64,000 nt of DNA from Astrocystis sublimbata (GCA_022453515.1 JAJNNY010000032.1:248001-312000), one strand, 5' to 3'; shown: positions 47,640-61,095, counted from the stretch's first letter. Notes: generated from the letters alone by a model not told the origin. A program made the numbers and translations.

Positions 47640-50600
47640 GAGCTCCGCTGCGAGAACCTGAGCCTGAGCCGGACCTGAGCTTGTGCCTGAGATCGAGACG
47701 ACACAGCTCTCTCACTCACCCGTTCATTCGCTCACCACCGGGGGCAGTCAGTTGGAAGCCAGTCACTGGGCAGTCACCAGTCACCAGCCACCACACTTAC
47801 TTCTGACATACACACCATCTTCACGCTCACACACTCAATCCACGCCTCACCCCGTGTCTGCTTATGTACTATTACATACACACTCTCTCGACACTCCTCC
47901 TCTAGGTAGTACCGTACGCTAGACCGGCAGAGTCCAGACTAAAGTAGGTAGGTCCACCAGACCGAAGCTTGACGATGTCCTAATCCTCGGCCATTCCCGT
48001 CTCCTGCCCATCACCACCTCTTGTCCACCGTCACCTTGTCCGCCGTCACAGGCTCGACAGGCACCCTCCCATCTTCCTCAGGCACCCCTCCTCAGGTAGG
48101 TATTACCGACCTCCTTCATGTCCACCATGTCCACCATGTCCCCTCCCCCCAAGCCCTCCTCGACAAGGCACACGGTACCGAACCATTCTTCCTTGCTATC
48201 ACGGCCAAGTTCGAGCCCGCAAATCTAGATCGCACTGCCTCTGGATGGTACCGTCCTCGCATTGGACAGCGCCCAAGTTTCATCTGACCACCTGGTCGGC
48301 ATCATCTCGCCGTGCTAGAGGCCGCATCAGCATCTCGGCCTCCTCCTGCAGCTTACCTACCTCCCCTCCACACTCTGTTGATCCCCTACCTCATTGGCCG
48401 TTGCTACCTAGGTGTCTATATACGGATCCGTTTCTTACCTGCCAGGGTGCAAGGCCGCTATCTTCCGCTAACACGACGGCGAGCAAAGAAGAAATGAGCA
48501 TCGTCGAATCACGCTGAAAATCATCCCATCTAACCTCAGCCTCACTTGGAATGAGAACGCCGTTTCATTCCAGAAAGCGAATGACAATCCCGGCGCCACC
48601 AGCCTCATGGCCTCGTCTGTAATTCGCGTGCGTGTGTCCTGTCATCTAATTGTAACGCGCCTGTCCGCGCTCCACTACCGTACGGTAAACCTTAATTCCT
48701 CCCCCATTCGTGATAGTCCACCGTTTTCGCGGAGCTTGAAGCATCGTTGCCCCAATATAGACATTGTTCTTTTCCTTCTCGAAACTGCCTAGAGCTAGAC
48801 ACCTCTTTGCGGCCTGATACCTACCTACCATCAATCACGGACTAGACGCCTGCTAAAATGGCAGGGTGAACACATGTTGTAAGCCGATGTCCTGGTGGCG
48901 GAGACCAGGTATGAATGTCAAGAATCGTGTGGTCAGACGAACGATTCATGATCCCCACCGCTTGGATGGACGATGCTTTACGCCTCGATCGCCCGCGTAT
49001 CTTGTGTGCCGCCCCGTTGGCAAGTATTGGACGTTTTTCCAATATGTCCTCGTGGGACAAGCACCATGACACACTTCGTAGGCGCTGGGCATCTCTCAGA
49101 GATCTACACATCCGACCAAACAGGCGTCGTGATTGTGTCATACACACCCGAATGAGTTGTCTCGTTCGATCGCCTCGTCCCGACTCTGTCCCAATCCTTT
49201 GCTGTTCGTGGCCGGAGATCATGGTCGATCGCTGAACCTGATTCCTCGACGAACTAGAGAGGAAAACGGTTACATTCCGTCACAGTCGCGCTACTGAAGC
49301 TCATTGCCGGTAGTCTTGCGGCCTTCGTATCAATCTGCCCCATCCAAGATGCATACAAGCCACCCCCTCCAAATCACCGTTTCCCCACGACCCTCTCCTT
49401 GCCGCGGTTTCTTGAGTGAGGCTCATGTCTACTGTCTCGGGCTTGGCGGCGGTACCTACCCAGTCTTCCGCGATGCTTCTTCTGCCCTATATCAAATATG
49501 CTTGTGTCCTGTTATATCCCCAACCCTGGCCCGCCTATTCCAAAATAATGCACCTTTCATGGGTCCTCGACTGGGGCAGTCCCTGGCATCCCGTCGTTTC
49601 TAACTGCATTCCCCATCCAGTATAACGGGTGACTTGATCCCTCCGTCGCTCCCCCATATCTCCCTAACACTACCTACAACCGTCTAGCTCCTCCGAGACT
49701 CGATGGGAACACATCATCGACGGGCCAGATGTAACCATCCCAACCCTGTACCCAAAGTCCCAGTAGCTTTCTCTGCTCCCTGTTCACTGCCCATTGACAA
49801 CGGGCCAAGCAACTCCTCGTACACCGATCTCTCTCCTAAGTCTCTAGATGTGCCTAGGTTTGTATCAAAGAACCCGGCTTAGCTCCTACCGGTGTTCCGA
49901 ACCTGACCGTGCTGAATTTAATCGAGGCGATCCGGGATGATGCCTATATTCGACAAGTACCTCTTTTATACCTTTGGGCGACCTGTGCCGCCCTCCGACC
50001 ACCTACCTATTCTTTTTACTCCTCCTCTCGCCTCGCCACTCTCTCCACTTACTATAGACTATGAAGGCATACAACCGCTAGTCACTCCTTTATCTGCCAT
50101 CTCAAGTCAAGCCTGCTATTGCCCCTCTGGTCTATAATATTGGGAGCTGGCTCTCTTCCTACCAAGACGCGCCAGAGTACGTGTACCTCACCCAGTCCAC
50201 CTAACAGGCTGTCGTTCCTTCAAACAACACATCACGCTCTTTACCATCGGGGAACGCTCTTGACCCCGACCCCCTAGCTATCTTTCGATCAACTTATACG
50301 TTCCCTTCAGCTCTCACGTCGTGAGGCACACGCTTTCCGCGCTATTCCCGTATCCACGTACATACAAGTTGTGCTTCTTGCCAACTACACACTCTATAAA
50401 CTTCGCCGGAAATTAATGACTGCTTAACCGACCCGACTACCGACTGGTATACAATGTAAGTCCATCCCAGACGCGATCCCGTGGCATAGTCAAGTCGGGA
50501 CGTGAAGCAAGGCATGGGATTCTTGATCCCCCACACGTCAGCCTACATCTCATGCTTGACCACGTCGGCGTTCATTTGCTGATACATATGCTCGTCACAG

Positions 50601-50744
50601 TTCCCAACCAGTAATACGCCAGCAAACATCCTATTGCTTAATACATCCAGAAATGGACCCGAACGATACGCATCTGTAATTCTCATCCTCTTCCTCTTTC
50701 CACTATTCTTACTCAGTACTTACCTCTCTCCCAGGTCACAACAG
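47640..50744 (+). promoter_or_regulatory. Long pyrimidine-rich leader/promoter of the Rua1-type regulator
   Basis: For about 3 kb the plus strand is biased to C and T, with CTCACTCACC, CACCATGTCCACCATGTCC and CTTCCTCTTTCCAC-type runs, many short upstream ATG frames and no conserved protein. This composition is usual for long 5' leaders of fungal regulator genes. A likely leader intron ends at the CTCTCTCCCAG immediately before the start (about 50673-50734). Extent of transcription is inferred. Confidence 0.45.
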
Positions 50745-52734
50745 ATGCAATCATCTGCCTTTCACAGGACCTTCGGTCTCGACGAAAACTCAAGAGTGGA
50801 CAGACGGCCTCCCAGCTCCCATCCCATGACCATGGCTGGGATGGAAACCCCCATGAAGGCGGAAGTCCAGACAGGCTCAACCGATGTCTGGACAACTCCC
50901 ATATCTCAAGGCCGCCCTAGACCAGCCACCATTTACGAAGGGTTTAGGTTCTGCGCTGGCGATGAGTTCGGCTCAATGCCCTCGTGGGAGACCTCATCAG
51001 GCCTAACAATGCATACGCCCAGTGATACCATGTCACGCCCTGGCTCAATGCATCAGAACTTCTACCCGGGGCTCGCCATGGACAATAGTGAGTTGGAACG
51101 ATGACATTGTAAGATTGCTGCTAACAAGCCAAACAGCCTCCTGGGCCACAAAGCCTTGTGATGACGGGTTAGACATGCATCATCTCGACACTGATATGGG
51201 CATTGGCCAGGCTTTCACTTCAGACGAAGCAATTCCGATACTGGATCTCCGCTTCCCGAATTCACAGGGCGACAATGAAGCGCTCAATTTCGACTCCGGA
51301 ACGAAACCGCGCCGTATGTCTGGCTCGTCCTTCACCATGTCAACTACTGGCCTCTCGGACATGCCTTCGTACGACGATTTCTCCGCTGCACTTTCCGAGG
51401 CGCCATCGTTCTCATCGGATTACCCGCCGCCTTCGAACAGAAACTCGCTCATGTCCTCGACACAGCTCTCTCCCGTCGCGTCTCCTCGCATGACACCGCA
51501 AAGCCGCTCGGAACTAGTGCGCGCACAAAGTCGTGGTCGTGGTGCGTCTCCTTCTCCACGGCCAGGTATGAGGTCGGCGCCCTACACTGTGGATAGTACT
51601 TCGCGGAACAACAAGAGATGGTCTACTGGGTCTTACGGTACTACGCCTAACCGGAGGCCTTCGCCATTTGTGTACCATCACAGCCACGACGCCTTTGGGG
51701 CACGAATGCCAACTCATCCGGCCCATCACCACTCCTCGCCTACAGTCTCGAACAATCCTCTGCCGCTCAACTACGGGAATCTGCAAGCTATGCAGCAATA
51801 TCCATTCCTCATGTCGCATCCTGCAGGGTTTCGTGGCGGTATGATTCTGCCGACGCAAATGCCACCTCATTTGCCATCGAATGGGTTCCACCAGGAGCCA
51901 CACTACGAGACTCCCCCTCCCTTGATGTCGCACGGGCTCTTCAGAATGCTACAGAGCAATGCAGACCCGCACTCGCTGCATGGTCACTACACCGACCTCT
52001 CGGAGCCCCCTGATCTATATTCTTCGCTCCAGGAGGAACAGATCCCGCCTCCGCCGGAGGACATGAATCCTTCTGATCCCGATTTGGTGCCTCATGAGCA
52101 AGAGCTACGATTCGAAGGAGACCTATACACTCCTCGGTGGGTTCGTGGACATGGCAATAAGCGAGAGGGCTGGTGTGGTATCTGCAAACCAGGCCGATGG
52201 CTCGTGCTGAAGAACTCGGCCTTCTGGTACGACAAGAGTTTCACGCATGGTATAAGTGCAGCGACCGGTAACCCTTTCCAGGAACCGCAGGAAACACGCC
52301 GAATGGACGGCAGCCCTGATGTGTGGGAAGGTCTATGTGGAAGTTGCAATGACTGGATTGCTTTGGTTAGCAGTAAGAAGAAGGGCACAACATGGTTCCG
52401 CCACGCCTACAAGGTTCGTAAAAAGACCGAGACAGCTATATAATTTCTTTCATACTAACTTTTGCAGTGTCACACGCACCCGAAAGTCAAGGACGCTCCT
52501 AAGAGGCGCCGCGAGAGTAGTCACTCTAGGGCTTTGGCCGCTTCTCAAGTTGCCAGGCCTAGACTTGAGCAGCCTCGTCCATCGACACCACAGCATGCAT
52601 CCGGCTCGATGTCCATGGCTACGACTCCCACACCAGCATCGGCCCTTTCTATTCAACATTCGACTCCTCGACAGGATGAGAAGATTGCAGCGCAGAACGC
52701 GTTCTTAGTCCCCGATGTCAACAACATGATCTAA
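50745..52734 (+). CDS. Rua1-type transcription regulator (DUF4451 C-terminal zinc domain)
   Basis: Three exons, 50745-51087, 51137-52413 and 52468-52734; short introns of 49 and 54 nt, frame kept, 628 residues. The N-terminal two thirds is Ser/Pro/Met/His-rich and disordered, like a transactivation region (SPRMTPQSRSEL, RRPSPFVYHHSHDAF). The conserved C-terminal domain (about 460-560) reads LYTPRWVRGHGNKREGWCGI, GRWLVLKNSAFWYDKSFTHG, WEGLCGSCNDWIAL and, across intron 2, WFRHAYK-CHTHPK. The Cys/His spacing (CxxC, CxxC, H-x3-C-x-H) suggests a zinc-binding unit split by the intron. Rua1 of Ustilago activates the ustilagic acid cluster; ascomycete members are mostly unstudied. An in-frame ATG at 50634 would add 37 hydrophobic residues, which look like leader sequence. 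Basic residues (KRRRESSH) follow the domain. Confidence 0.85.
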
Positions 52735-54365
52735 GAACGGTTATTCAGCTTCTAACGGAGAGTTGAGATCTCGAACGAAAAGATCTACTCTCGGATTCGA
52801 AGAAATTTTATTGCACGTGTTACGATACTTCTCATAGACTGATATCCCGACGGAAAAAACGAAATGATATAGACTGGTGGGTGGTGTTTTGTGATTTGCT
52901 TCATGGCAAAACGGGCTTCATCGATAATTTCCTCTACAACAAAAAACGTTACGCGCGAGAGGTATCCTGGGAGATACACGCCAAAACGCTGGTCTCGGCC
53001 ATGCCGTCTCAAAATCCTCGCACGCAATGGGCCAGGATGCGGAGCTGGGTTCTAAGATTGCCACGCCCCTGCTCGGAACAGGAGGGAAGGAAAAAAACAC
53101 GGCACAACGGCATTTCCCCATTCTATTCTCGTCCTGAGAGTGGACCTTTCTTCTGGACGCTCCGCGACTGCGCTTCTACCGACCTCCTCCCCTCCATTAC
53201 GCGACTTTTCCCATTCACTGTTTATATGACATCATACAAACGCAAACACTGACATTTATTGACATTCCCCGTACCCCCTTGTCCTTGAGACAGCTTAATT
53301 GTAGATAGTTTTTTGAAATACCTGATACCCTCTGGTCGCGGTGATGGGGATGGGAGGGAACTGATAGAGATCAGCCCAACGGCGGAGGATTTACTGCGCA
53401 TGCGCACGGGCGCACGCCGAGTCTTTGAGGACTTTACTTTTTTGTTTCTTTGTTTTGTTTGGCTCATAGAGAGGATGAAAACGGTACGGTTGGTGGGAAA
53501 CTGGCACTACATCGTAAGATGACTGGTCCTGCTGGGCAGTATGAGAGGTATTCGTCAAGTTGATCTTGTTTACGATTGAGCACTATGTTACTTTCTTTTT
53601 TGTCGATATATACACTAAGCGAAATAAACAAGTGAAAAATTAATAGTAACATCTTGCTATGACCGTGCTCTAATTGCTGCTACGAGACTCATCTACGCCG
53701 ACAACAAGTGATGGATAGGATAGCGGTGGCAAGAACAATACACATTCTGTAGTTGGCAAGTACTTGCGGCACTCTATGATTGCTCTAACTACCGAGATGT
53801 AGATTGTTGCGTGCACGTTCGCCCGTCGCGCAGGAGAGCGGTCAACAAGCGTGAGGATGATGCGATGTCGTAAGTCAGAAAATGGTGGTGTTGTACTATA
53901 CGCGCTAGCTAAACACCACATGAAGCTATTTGCATGCAACATCGAGTAGCAAAGAGGAGATAGCGAGCCTTCGCATCTAGATGCACTCTTACCGCCATTT
54001 AGACACAGACCTTTAGAGGGACGTCGTCGACTCCTCCAAGTGGCGTCCAATACTACCTAGTAGTCTGGAGTGCGGATGGTGTGCATGCACGGCATGTCTG
54101 GGCTAGTACATCTAAGAAGACTAAGGCACGGGTAGCTGTCTGACTGTTGGAAATACCTGCTGCATGTACGACGCGCGACACGCAACACTAGTAGGACAGG
54201 TGTTACGGCATGTGTTACGGGCATGGTTGTCGTTGTCGACGTTGATCCATAGAGACGGGAACAAGACGGCGGCGATTTGGCACGGATGAGAGTTACACGT
54301 TACACACTTACTGAGTTACTGTTGTTCTGAAAGTAGCAAATCTTGATTTCTGGTTGTTTCTGTGA

Positions 54366-54387
54366 GAGACGAGACGAGACGAGACGA
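54366..54387. repeat. GAGAC microsatellite
   Basis: Four head-to-tail copies of the 5-bp unit GAGAC. One of several simple repeats in this gene-poor interval. Confidence 0.8.
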
Positions 54388-55900
54388 CACTAGGGATTCA
54401 GTATTCTAGACACATGCTGAGCGACCCTTGCGAAACCAGACGTGGGTGACACACGACTTGAGTGAAGTGTTGATGGGTGGACGGGTGGTATGACGAAACG
54501 CAGTGCAGTGTTGGCTTTGCTGGCTGGCTCTACCTATCTCTCGATCTTTCGAGCGCAAACCCGCGCTCTGCGACAGGTAAACAAGCTGCCTCCACTCCGC
54601 TTGGTCTCCTCCGACTTACACGATATGGACATGAGGTACTAAGCAGATGCCTAGATGCCCAGATGCCTGCTTGTTCCCGACGTGCCCGAGAGGAAGGGTA
54701 GGAATTGGAGGGAAAACCGAGCAAGCAGCATCCCGCGCGTGCACAGTACAGTACGACATGTAATTCTCCGAGAGACTTTTTCTAAGAATACCAACCCTGC
54801 CCTGCTACCCGAGAGCGACTACTGTACTTACAAGTTACAGCACAGCGTACCTGTCGCCTGTTGAATTGATTGCATGCTTGAGCCAGCCTAGCCATCTTAG
54901 GGAGGTACTTGGAGTCAGCACTACAGTAACTCACTTACACCACACAACCTCGACAACTTACCTACGAGTCTACGACTAAGGCGGCAGGTTCCTATGCGCA
55001 CTATTGGGATTTATACTGGGTCTCTTTTTTATTCTATGTATCTGGCCGAGTTCTGCGTGTCTGGGTCCCGACCTGTCCATCATCCAGTAGCATCCACCCA
55101 CTCGAGCCACTCATCCACTCGCTCATCCATTCATCCATCCACATCCACGCAACCAGGGGTCTTCCCAGGCCCTCGGGCTGGGCCGGGATGCATTGCGTGC
55201 CTACCTAGTGTTGCGTCGCGTCAAGCTGTCGATCCGTAGGTGCGCGCAAAGGCGACCGGGAGACCCCCTGTTTCCCATCTGCCAGCTGGCATATTCCTGT
55301 GTCATGGGTCTTTCGACGGGGTGTCGAGGGCTGGATGGGCTGGATCTGTGATCACGGATCACTCATCACACACACATACTTACACAGATGGCAGACGGAC
55401 GGGGAACACAAGCAACACCCACAACCTACGGGTCCCGCGCCTCGGTATCCCACCCCATCGTGATGATGCGAATGGCTGGTACGATGGTGATGGGACCATG
55501 CACGACTAGACGAATGGAGAACGGGGGCTTTTGGGCTGCTTTTTTTCTTTCTTTCGCGGGGATTTCCAACCTAGTACTCACGTACCTTACGTACCTGCTT
55601 ACTTCTCACTTACATCCATACTACTCCATACTCACATACAGACTTGCATGGCCGGCATTACCTTGCCTTACCTTACCTGACCTTACAGCGGCGGCCGCTC
55701 GGGGGGCCGCGGGACCGCTAGCAAGGTGAGGAATGGGCTGCAACATGCACGGATATGACGTTCCCGGCCTGCGAGCTTTTGTCGTCGATCGGCTTCCGCT
55801 CGTTCGCTCACTCGTTCGTTCGCTGCGATGAGGGTCCTCGCCTCCCTTGCTGACGACTTGCGTTCTTTTGGGGAGGCCGGGTCAACCGCATACATACGTA

Positions 55901-55946
55901 TGTACCTACTTACCTACCTACCTCCCGGGCAGGCAGGCAGGCAAGC
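55901..55946. repeat. TACC tandem run followed by GGCA tandem run
   Basis: TACCTACTTACCTACCTACC passes directly into CCCGGGC and then four GCAG units. A further TTGGCA triplication lies at 55969-55987. Likely slippage-prone DNA. Confidence 0.8.
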
Positions 55947-57040
55947 ATACGGCCAGCCCGCCAGCTCATTGGCATTGGCATTGGCATCCATCCGTTGCTA
56001 GGATGTTGAGGGTTTACCCGCCCTGCGCCCTGCGCCTGCGCAGATAGATGTGTTGTAAGGGTGTGCCCTTGCTACCCAGGTACGCATGCCTGGAGTTCAT
56101 TGCGAAGATCTCGCTCGCAGTTGTCCAGCTGTCTGTCTGTCTGCTTGTCGTGCTTGAACCATTGATGACGCTATCGATGCTCCGTTCTGTTTCCCCCCTC
56201 GACAAAACAAGTCTTTCGGTGAGCAACTTTGTAATATGTAGCAGACATATTGGGCGGCCCCATATTCCCGATAACTGACCGACATGAACAATCCGCTTCC
56301 CCGGGCCAGCGAGTACACGTACTATGTACTGTATGTAGGTATGTACTTACTTGCTCCTTGGGGAGAGAAAACGGTGAGAAACGGAGTTTTTTTCTTCGCA
56401 ACAGGCACACGTACGATAGTAACCTGACTAGTGGTGGTAGGAAGGGTAGATGGAATATGCCTCGCGCCGACATTATGTGCAGCGGCAAGTAAAGTGCATG
56501 CCATCACGTTGATGGCCTCATATCCCTATCCCTATCCCTTCTCTATGATTCCAAACTTACTATCCGTGTGGTACGCTCATTACATACATGCGTATCTATC
56601 TACCCACCACGGCTGCAAGCCACGTGCCCTGGTTCAGTTCATCGATCTACATCGATCATATCACCATCAAGCCCCGGTGGGCTTCTTATGACTTGCTCTT
56701 TCTGTCTGGGTCTGTCAGATACGCGGAGGGCCGGCGCATGGGGAGTTGCCCGGCTCGAGTAATGGTTTGGTATGGGGAAGACAAGCAAAAGCTTATCGTA
56801 TGTATGTATGTACCTACCTAGCGAGGTGTGTGGGCGGTGCGAGTTGTTGTATGGTAAGGTAGGTAGGTGTGGCGTGGTGGTGTGGGTGTGACTTGCAGAT
56901 CTTGGCCGTTTCATGATTAACCCATAGTCATTGGTTTGCGGGAGAAAGAAGCTGACGATGGATGGACGGATGGGCTGGGGTTCTGTGATGCTGCTGTTGG
57001 AGAACAGTTGTTTCAGAATTCCATAGCTGCATATGTGCAT

Positions 57041-57100
57041 ACACACACCTACACACACCTACACACACCTACACACATACACACATACATACACACACAT
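57041..57100. repeat. ACACACACCT minisatellite
   Basis: Three exact copies of the 10-bp unit ACACACACCT, followed by ACACAT/ACATAC-type variants. Purely alternating purine-pyrimidine character suggests potential for left-handed DNA. Confidence 0.85.
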
Positions 57101-58214
57101 GCAAACTATTCTTAGCCACGATTTTTGGGGGCAAGGTCAAGCCCTCGTCGGATCTATGAGATACTTCTGTCTGTTTGCAGTATGTAGGTATGTATGTATT
57201 ACGTGCGGTTGCGTCGTGTGTTCTTACTTCCTTGAAACTTGATGATGATGCATGCTTGTCTGACTTATTCGCGGGCATGTTCGGGGCTAAGGGTGAAAGA
57301 AAGTACAACTCATGCTCTGGTCATCGAGATTCTCATCACCCAATCAATCCTCTGGAGGCTAGGCTAGGCTGAGCCCTCCGTGTACAACGGAAACGATGGT
57401 GTCAGTGTCAGGAGTGCCTACACGTAGCCACGAGCAACGTGACACATACATACATCATGGCCGTCGGCGATTTGCTGAGAAAGTCTTTTGTCATACAGTG
57501 ATTCGATGCATCTTGCTTTCGTGTTACAGCCAAGCACACGTAACTACCATACCGCAAGCCGCCAGCTTGTATTGAATATGAGAGTATGAGTATAGCTTTT
57601 GATGTCATAATATTTGAGGCAGTTACACCCACCCCTAAAGAATTGCACCTCCGGCTCATTCCGGGAACCCGGGAGCTAAGAGAAACACCATGCCGATATG
57701 GCGAGAATGTCAACTGCACCCAATTGCGAAACGGGCAAAGATTGCCAAGGCTGGCTGTTCACGAAACAAGGCAGAGAGAGAACACCGAGATATCTCGATT
57801 TTTTTTGTCTCTCGTCTCATTGGTAAGGCGGAGGAATGAATTAAGCCTACGAGCTACTGCGGCTGCTGCTGCTGCTGATGAGAGCTATACAACCCCCCAA
57901 GGCTAACGACAGCCAGCCCTGTCGATCTGGTTTCGAAAAAGCAGACGACCTACAAGGGGGCTGGGAGACTGACTGACTTTACCTTGGCGCACACATACAA
58001 AACAAACAACCCACAACAACCCAACCCACCCCGCCACGAACCATGTAGTTTTTAGCAAAGGCGGCGTAATTGTCCTGCCCGTCTGACTGGCTACCGGCAA
58101 AAGTGGTGAGTAGGATGGGTATATAGGATGGGATAGACTTAGCACAAGGCACGCTTGACGCGGTAGTTGAGCAAAAACAACGAGTTTGCTGTGCCTCACT
58201 CTCACTCTCACGCG

Positions 58215-58237
58215 ATGTGTTGTGTTGTGTTGTGTTG
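58215..58237. repeat. TGTGT/TTGTG microsatellite
   Basis: Four copies of a TTGTG-type 5-bp unit in the gene-poor interval. Confidence 0.75.
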
Positions 58238-60169
58238 CATTCCCCAATTCCCACTGCGTTGGGGTGGGTTGGTGTGTTCTGCCGTGTTTGTAGGATCGCG
58301 AACCTGGTCATGGGCTGTGATCATATTGCTTTGTGGATGACTCAGATAGGCACCAGAAAAGTATCCCTGCTCGCTTATCTCTAGCTCTAGACTGCGAGCA
58401 GTGATTTGTTGGTTGGTTGGTATACTTACCTACTCGCTCCTGTTTTTTTAATCACTTGCAAAAGAAGGCTCCTGGGAATAACTAATCCTGTGACTCCCTT
58501 ACTCCAACAGCCTGGAACAGACGGGACCTAGAGGAACGGGTTGGTACCCTGGTCTCGTGGGTTCAAGGTTGTTTTGCTGGTGTCATTTGCTTTTTTTTTC
58601 TCTGTAGTCTATTACAGCCTAGGTCTCGGGGGAAGGGGTGGCGGACAATGTACCTGGGTAGTCAATGATGTCGCGTGGCAGAGATTTGATTGGGATTATG
58701 TAGTTTCAGCCGTAATGAGAAATATGTGCAGATATGGTGAAACAAGACTTGATCACGACTTACACTTTGGTGGTGTGCAGTTCAGGGGCGAAAACGTGGA
58801 TTCATGTGACGTTCCGAAGATCACAGACCAGCAGGACTCGACGACATGTCACTTGTTCCTTTGTCGATGGAGGTTCATTCTTGGATATGGACCAAGCCTT
58901 CTACACGGAGACTCTGACAAATCCACTCTCTCATTCTGGCGGCAGAGGAGGGCTTTTTTCAATCATACATTTCGTTGGGGGCTATGTTGGGTAGATTTGA
59001 CATGGCTGAATATCACGGCTGGCCAAGGCAATGTGCTGTTATAGGCTATCAAGCTTAGTGAGATAAGATTTCAGAAACGCCCAGCTCAGGTGATGTGGAT
59101 TTACAGATGGTTTCTGTAGTGCGACATGGAAGAATGAAACTGGTTTCTATTTCTGGTTCAGAAATACACGGATATAATTAGACGAAGAACTCTACCTGAA
59201 CCACTATTACCGATCTCGAATCTCGGGAGCAGCGGCATCGTAATTGTTAGTCCCCCGCGGACTTTTTGGTGGTTCTTTTATATCCGTATCTTAAACGTTC
59301 GTTGGTCAGCTGGCGAAAAAAAAGCAGCCTTGTAGGATGAGGATGATGCTGACTGATTTCAGTAATTATGACCACTATTATATGTATTCAATACTAGATC
59401 CGGTAGAGTTACGGTCAGCTCAAGATAGTGATTTGATTGGTTCCTAATTTTAAAGCCAGCTTGGACACGGTTTTTAGGTGATGCTAAAGAATTATTATCA
59501 TAGCAACCTTTGAATTGATCAATAAACATCACGTGCCATAGTAGAAACCCCGTTGGAGTGGTTACAAGATGACTGTTTGATACCTCATCATGCTAATTAG
59601 CAATTTATTAGAGAGACAAGCAATATTGCTGAGAATATTTGAGTTAATACTGACGCTTATGAGTTCACCTAGTGATTTGGTGATATTTATCCATTTGGTG
59701 ACCTAGGTAGGTAGTCCAAGTCCCTATTTTCTGTCTTCAATTATCTAATGTCTCTATTAGTCTTATCCTATCATTGTGGAATTAGATTTGACTGCTTTGA
59801 TGGCTTCTTGGGCTCTGATTTATAACATACTTACTTTTTCTACCTCGTAAGATATCAGTCATCACATTGAATATTTAGCTTGTTTGAAATGCTTTGTGTT
59901 GTTTCAAATCTGATGGATAATGAGTGGACAGGACAAGCTAATAGATATTTGTATATTTTTAACAAGTGGATTAACTCAGGTATTCTCACTATTACTAGAA
60001 TTTAACAGAATTATAATTAGCTATGTATTGTAATTGCTCCTATAAACCTTGCCGGATTAGAACCTAATGAGACCCTCTTAGCCCTTTTTAAGTCGGAATT
60101 GATAAATTTGAACAAACGGTTGCGGAAAGGTCTGATTGCAAATACAGTCTTATAGTTCTGTATATACAC

Positions 60170-60323
60170 GGCTGCAGACGGTCAACTGTCCGAGTTGTCA
60201 ACGTTCAATCTTTTGATAGTCCCTAAGTATGTAACAGTTCAGGTATGCGCCTTTCAACAATTACAACATCTGGAAAGATTAAAGGATGGAACGTTGTCAA
60301 CTCGGAGTCGACCGTCTGCAGCC
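60170..60323. repeat. Imperfect inverted repeat (about 47-bp arms, about 57-nt spacer)
   Basis: The arm at 60170-60217 and the reverse complement of about 60277-60323 align over 46 columns with 5 mismatches and one 2-base gap; the outermost 14 bases are perfect (GGCTGCAGACGGTC). Three of the five mismatches are transitions. It lies in AT-rich DNA and could be a degenerated foldback or MITE-like element. Confidence 0.75.
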
Positions 60324-61095
60324 ACCTACATGCGGAATGTCATGATACATGCATCACTTTGCCAGCATGGTTAAACAATGAAATCAACAAAGGTAACAAA
60401 AACTGCAATGACCAGTTGAGAATGTCATCTTTTGAATGGAAGACAATAATATAAAAATGGAAGCCAAAGTAGGGGCTGAGAGTGAGCGTTCAGGAAATGA
60501 AAGGCGTATATGTAGACCGACAACAATCTTTTCAATATGAATTCACACCATTCGAAACAAACACTATAAATGACTCTGCCAACACCGCAATCAACTCACC
60601 AAGCTGGCTGTATTGGGTGATGGACGACGCAAACACAAATTAGCAATAGAATCATGATCCATGATAAGATATCTATGAATGCATTGGCCTTGGGGCCACT
60701 TGAGAGATGTGATTGCAGTTCATAATATCTTTGATATTTGTTGTAGTTAATGGGGAGAGTACTACTACCAAACTAAAGATACGCATCTAGCTAGAGTTTC
60801 TCTTGCTCTTGTTGCTTCCCATGTCTTGGGGCCCGGTTGGTCTACTCCTTCCGCCCGGAAAAGGCAACGGCCATGGTCTCGCCTGCCAACTTCCCTAAAT
60901 ATCACATATAGTGGACTAAAGCAATAGCTGTCAGACCTACGCACGTGGATATTTACCTAACTTCAGAGGCGGCGTATGCGTATCAATGCCAGGTCCTAGG
61001 GAGACAGGCTGAACTGCTCGGAGCTGTGTCTGTTCTTGCGTAGCCCCTCTACTTCCCCTGATTTCTTCTCAACTGATCTTGTCGTGATAAAGAGA
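60324..61095. other. Intergenic region, 3' of the GNAT gene
   Basis: AT-rich to about 60,780, then balanced. No coding region supported; the segment just below 61096 is the 3' UTR of the acetyltransferase gene on the minus strand. Confidence 0.5.

Larger units (their letters stand above)
52735..60169. other. 7.4-kb interval without a supported gene, rich in simple repeats
   Basis: No open frame here has a recognisable domain, and those on opposite strands overlap. From 54 to 58.5 kb there are many short tandem repeats: GAGAC, TACC/GGCA, TTGGCA, TATCCC, ACACACACCT, GCTGCT and TGTGT arrays. From about 59,300 the DNA becomes AT-rich. A plus-strand frame at 58541-59044 (167 codons) begins with a hydrophobic stretch but shows no family and poor codon character. 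The interval may hold long UTRs, non-coding RNA or degraded repeats; none can be demonstrated from sequence. Confidence 0.5.

Noticed and set aside
48842..49235. Overlapping 100-126-codon frames on both strands in the Rua1 leader
   Set aside because: Mutually overlapping, no family similarity; better explained as leader or intergenic sequence.
50634..50744. Upstream in-frame start adding 37 residues to the Rua1-type protein
   Set aside because: The extension is a C/T-rich leader translation with a likely intron ending at CTCTCTCCCAG; the downstream start at 50745 is preferred.
58541..59044. 167-codon plus-strand open frame starting with a hydrophobic segment
   Set aside because: No recognisable domain, overlapping frames on the same strand, Trp/Arg-heavy random-looking composition, and location in repeat-rich DNA. 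Kept out of the gene list.
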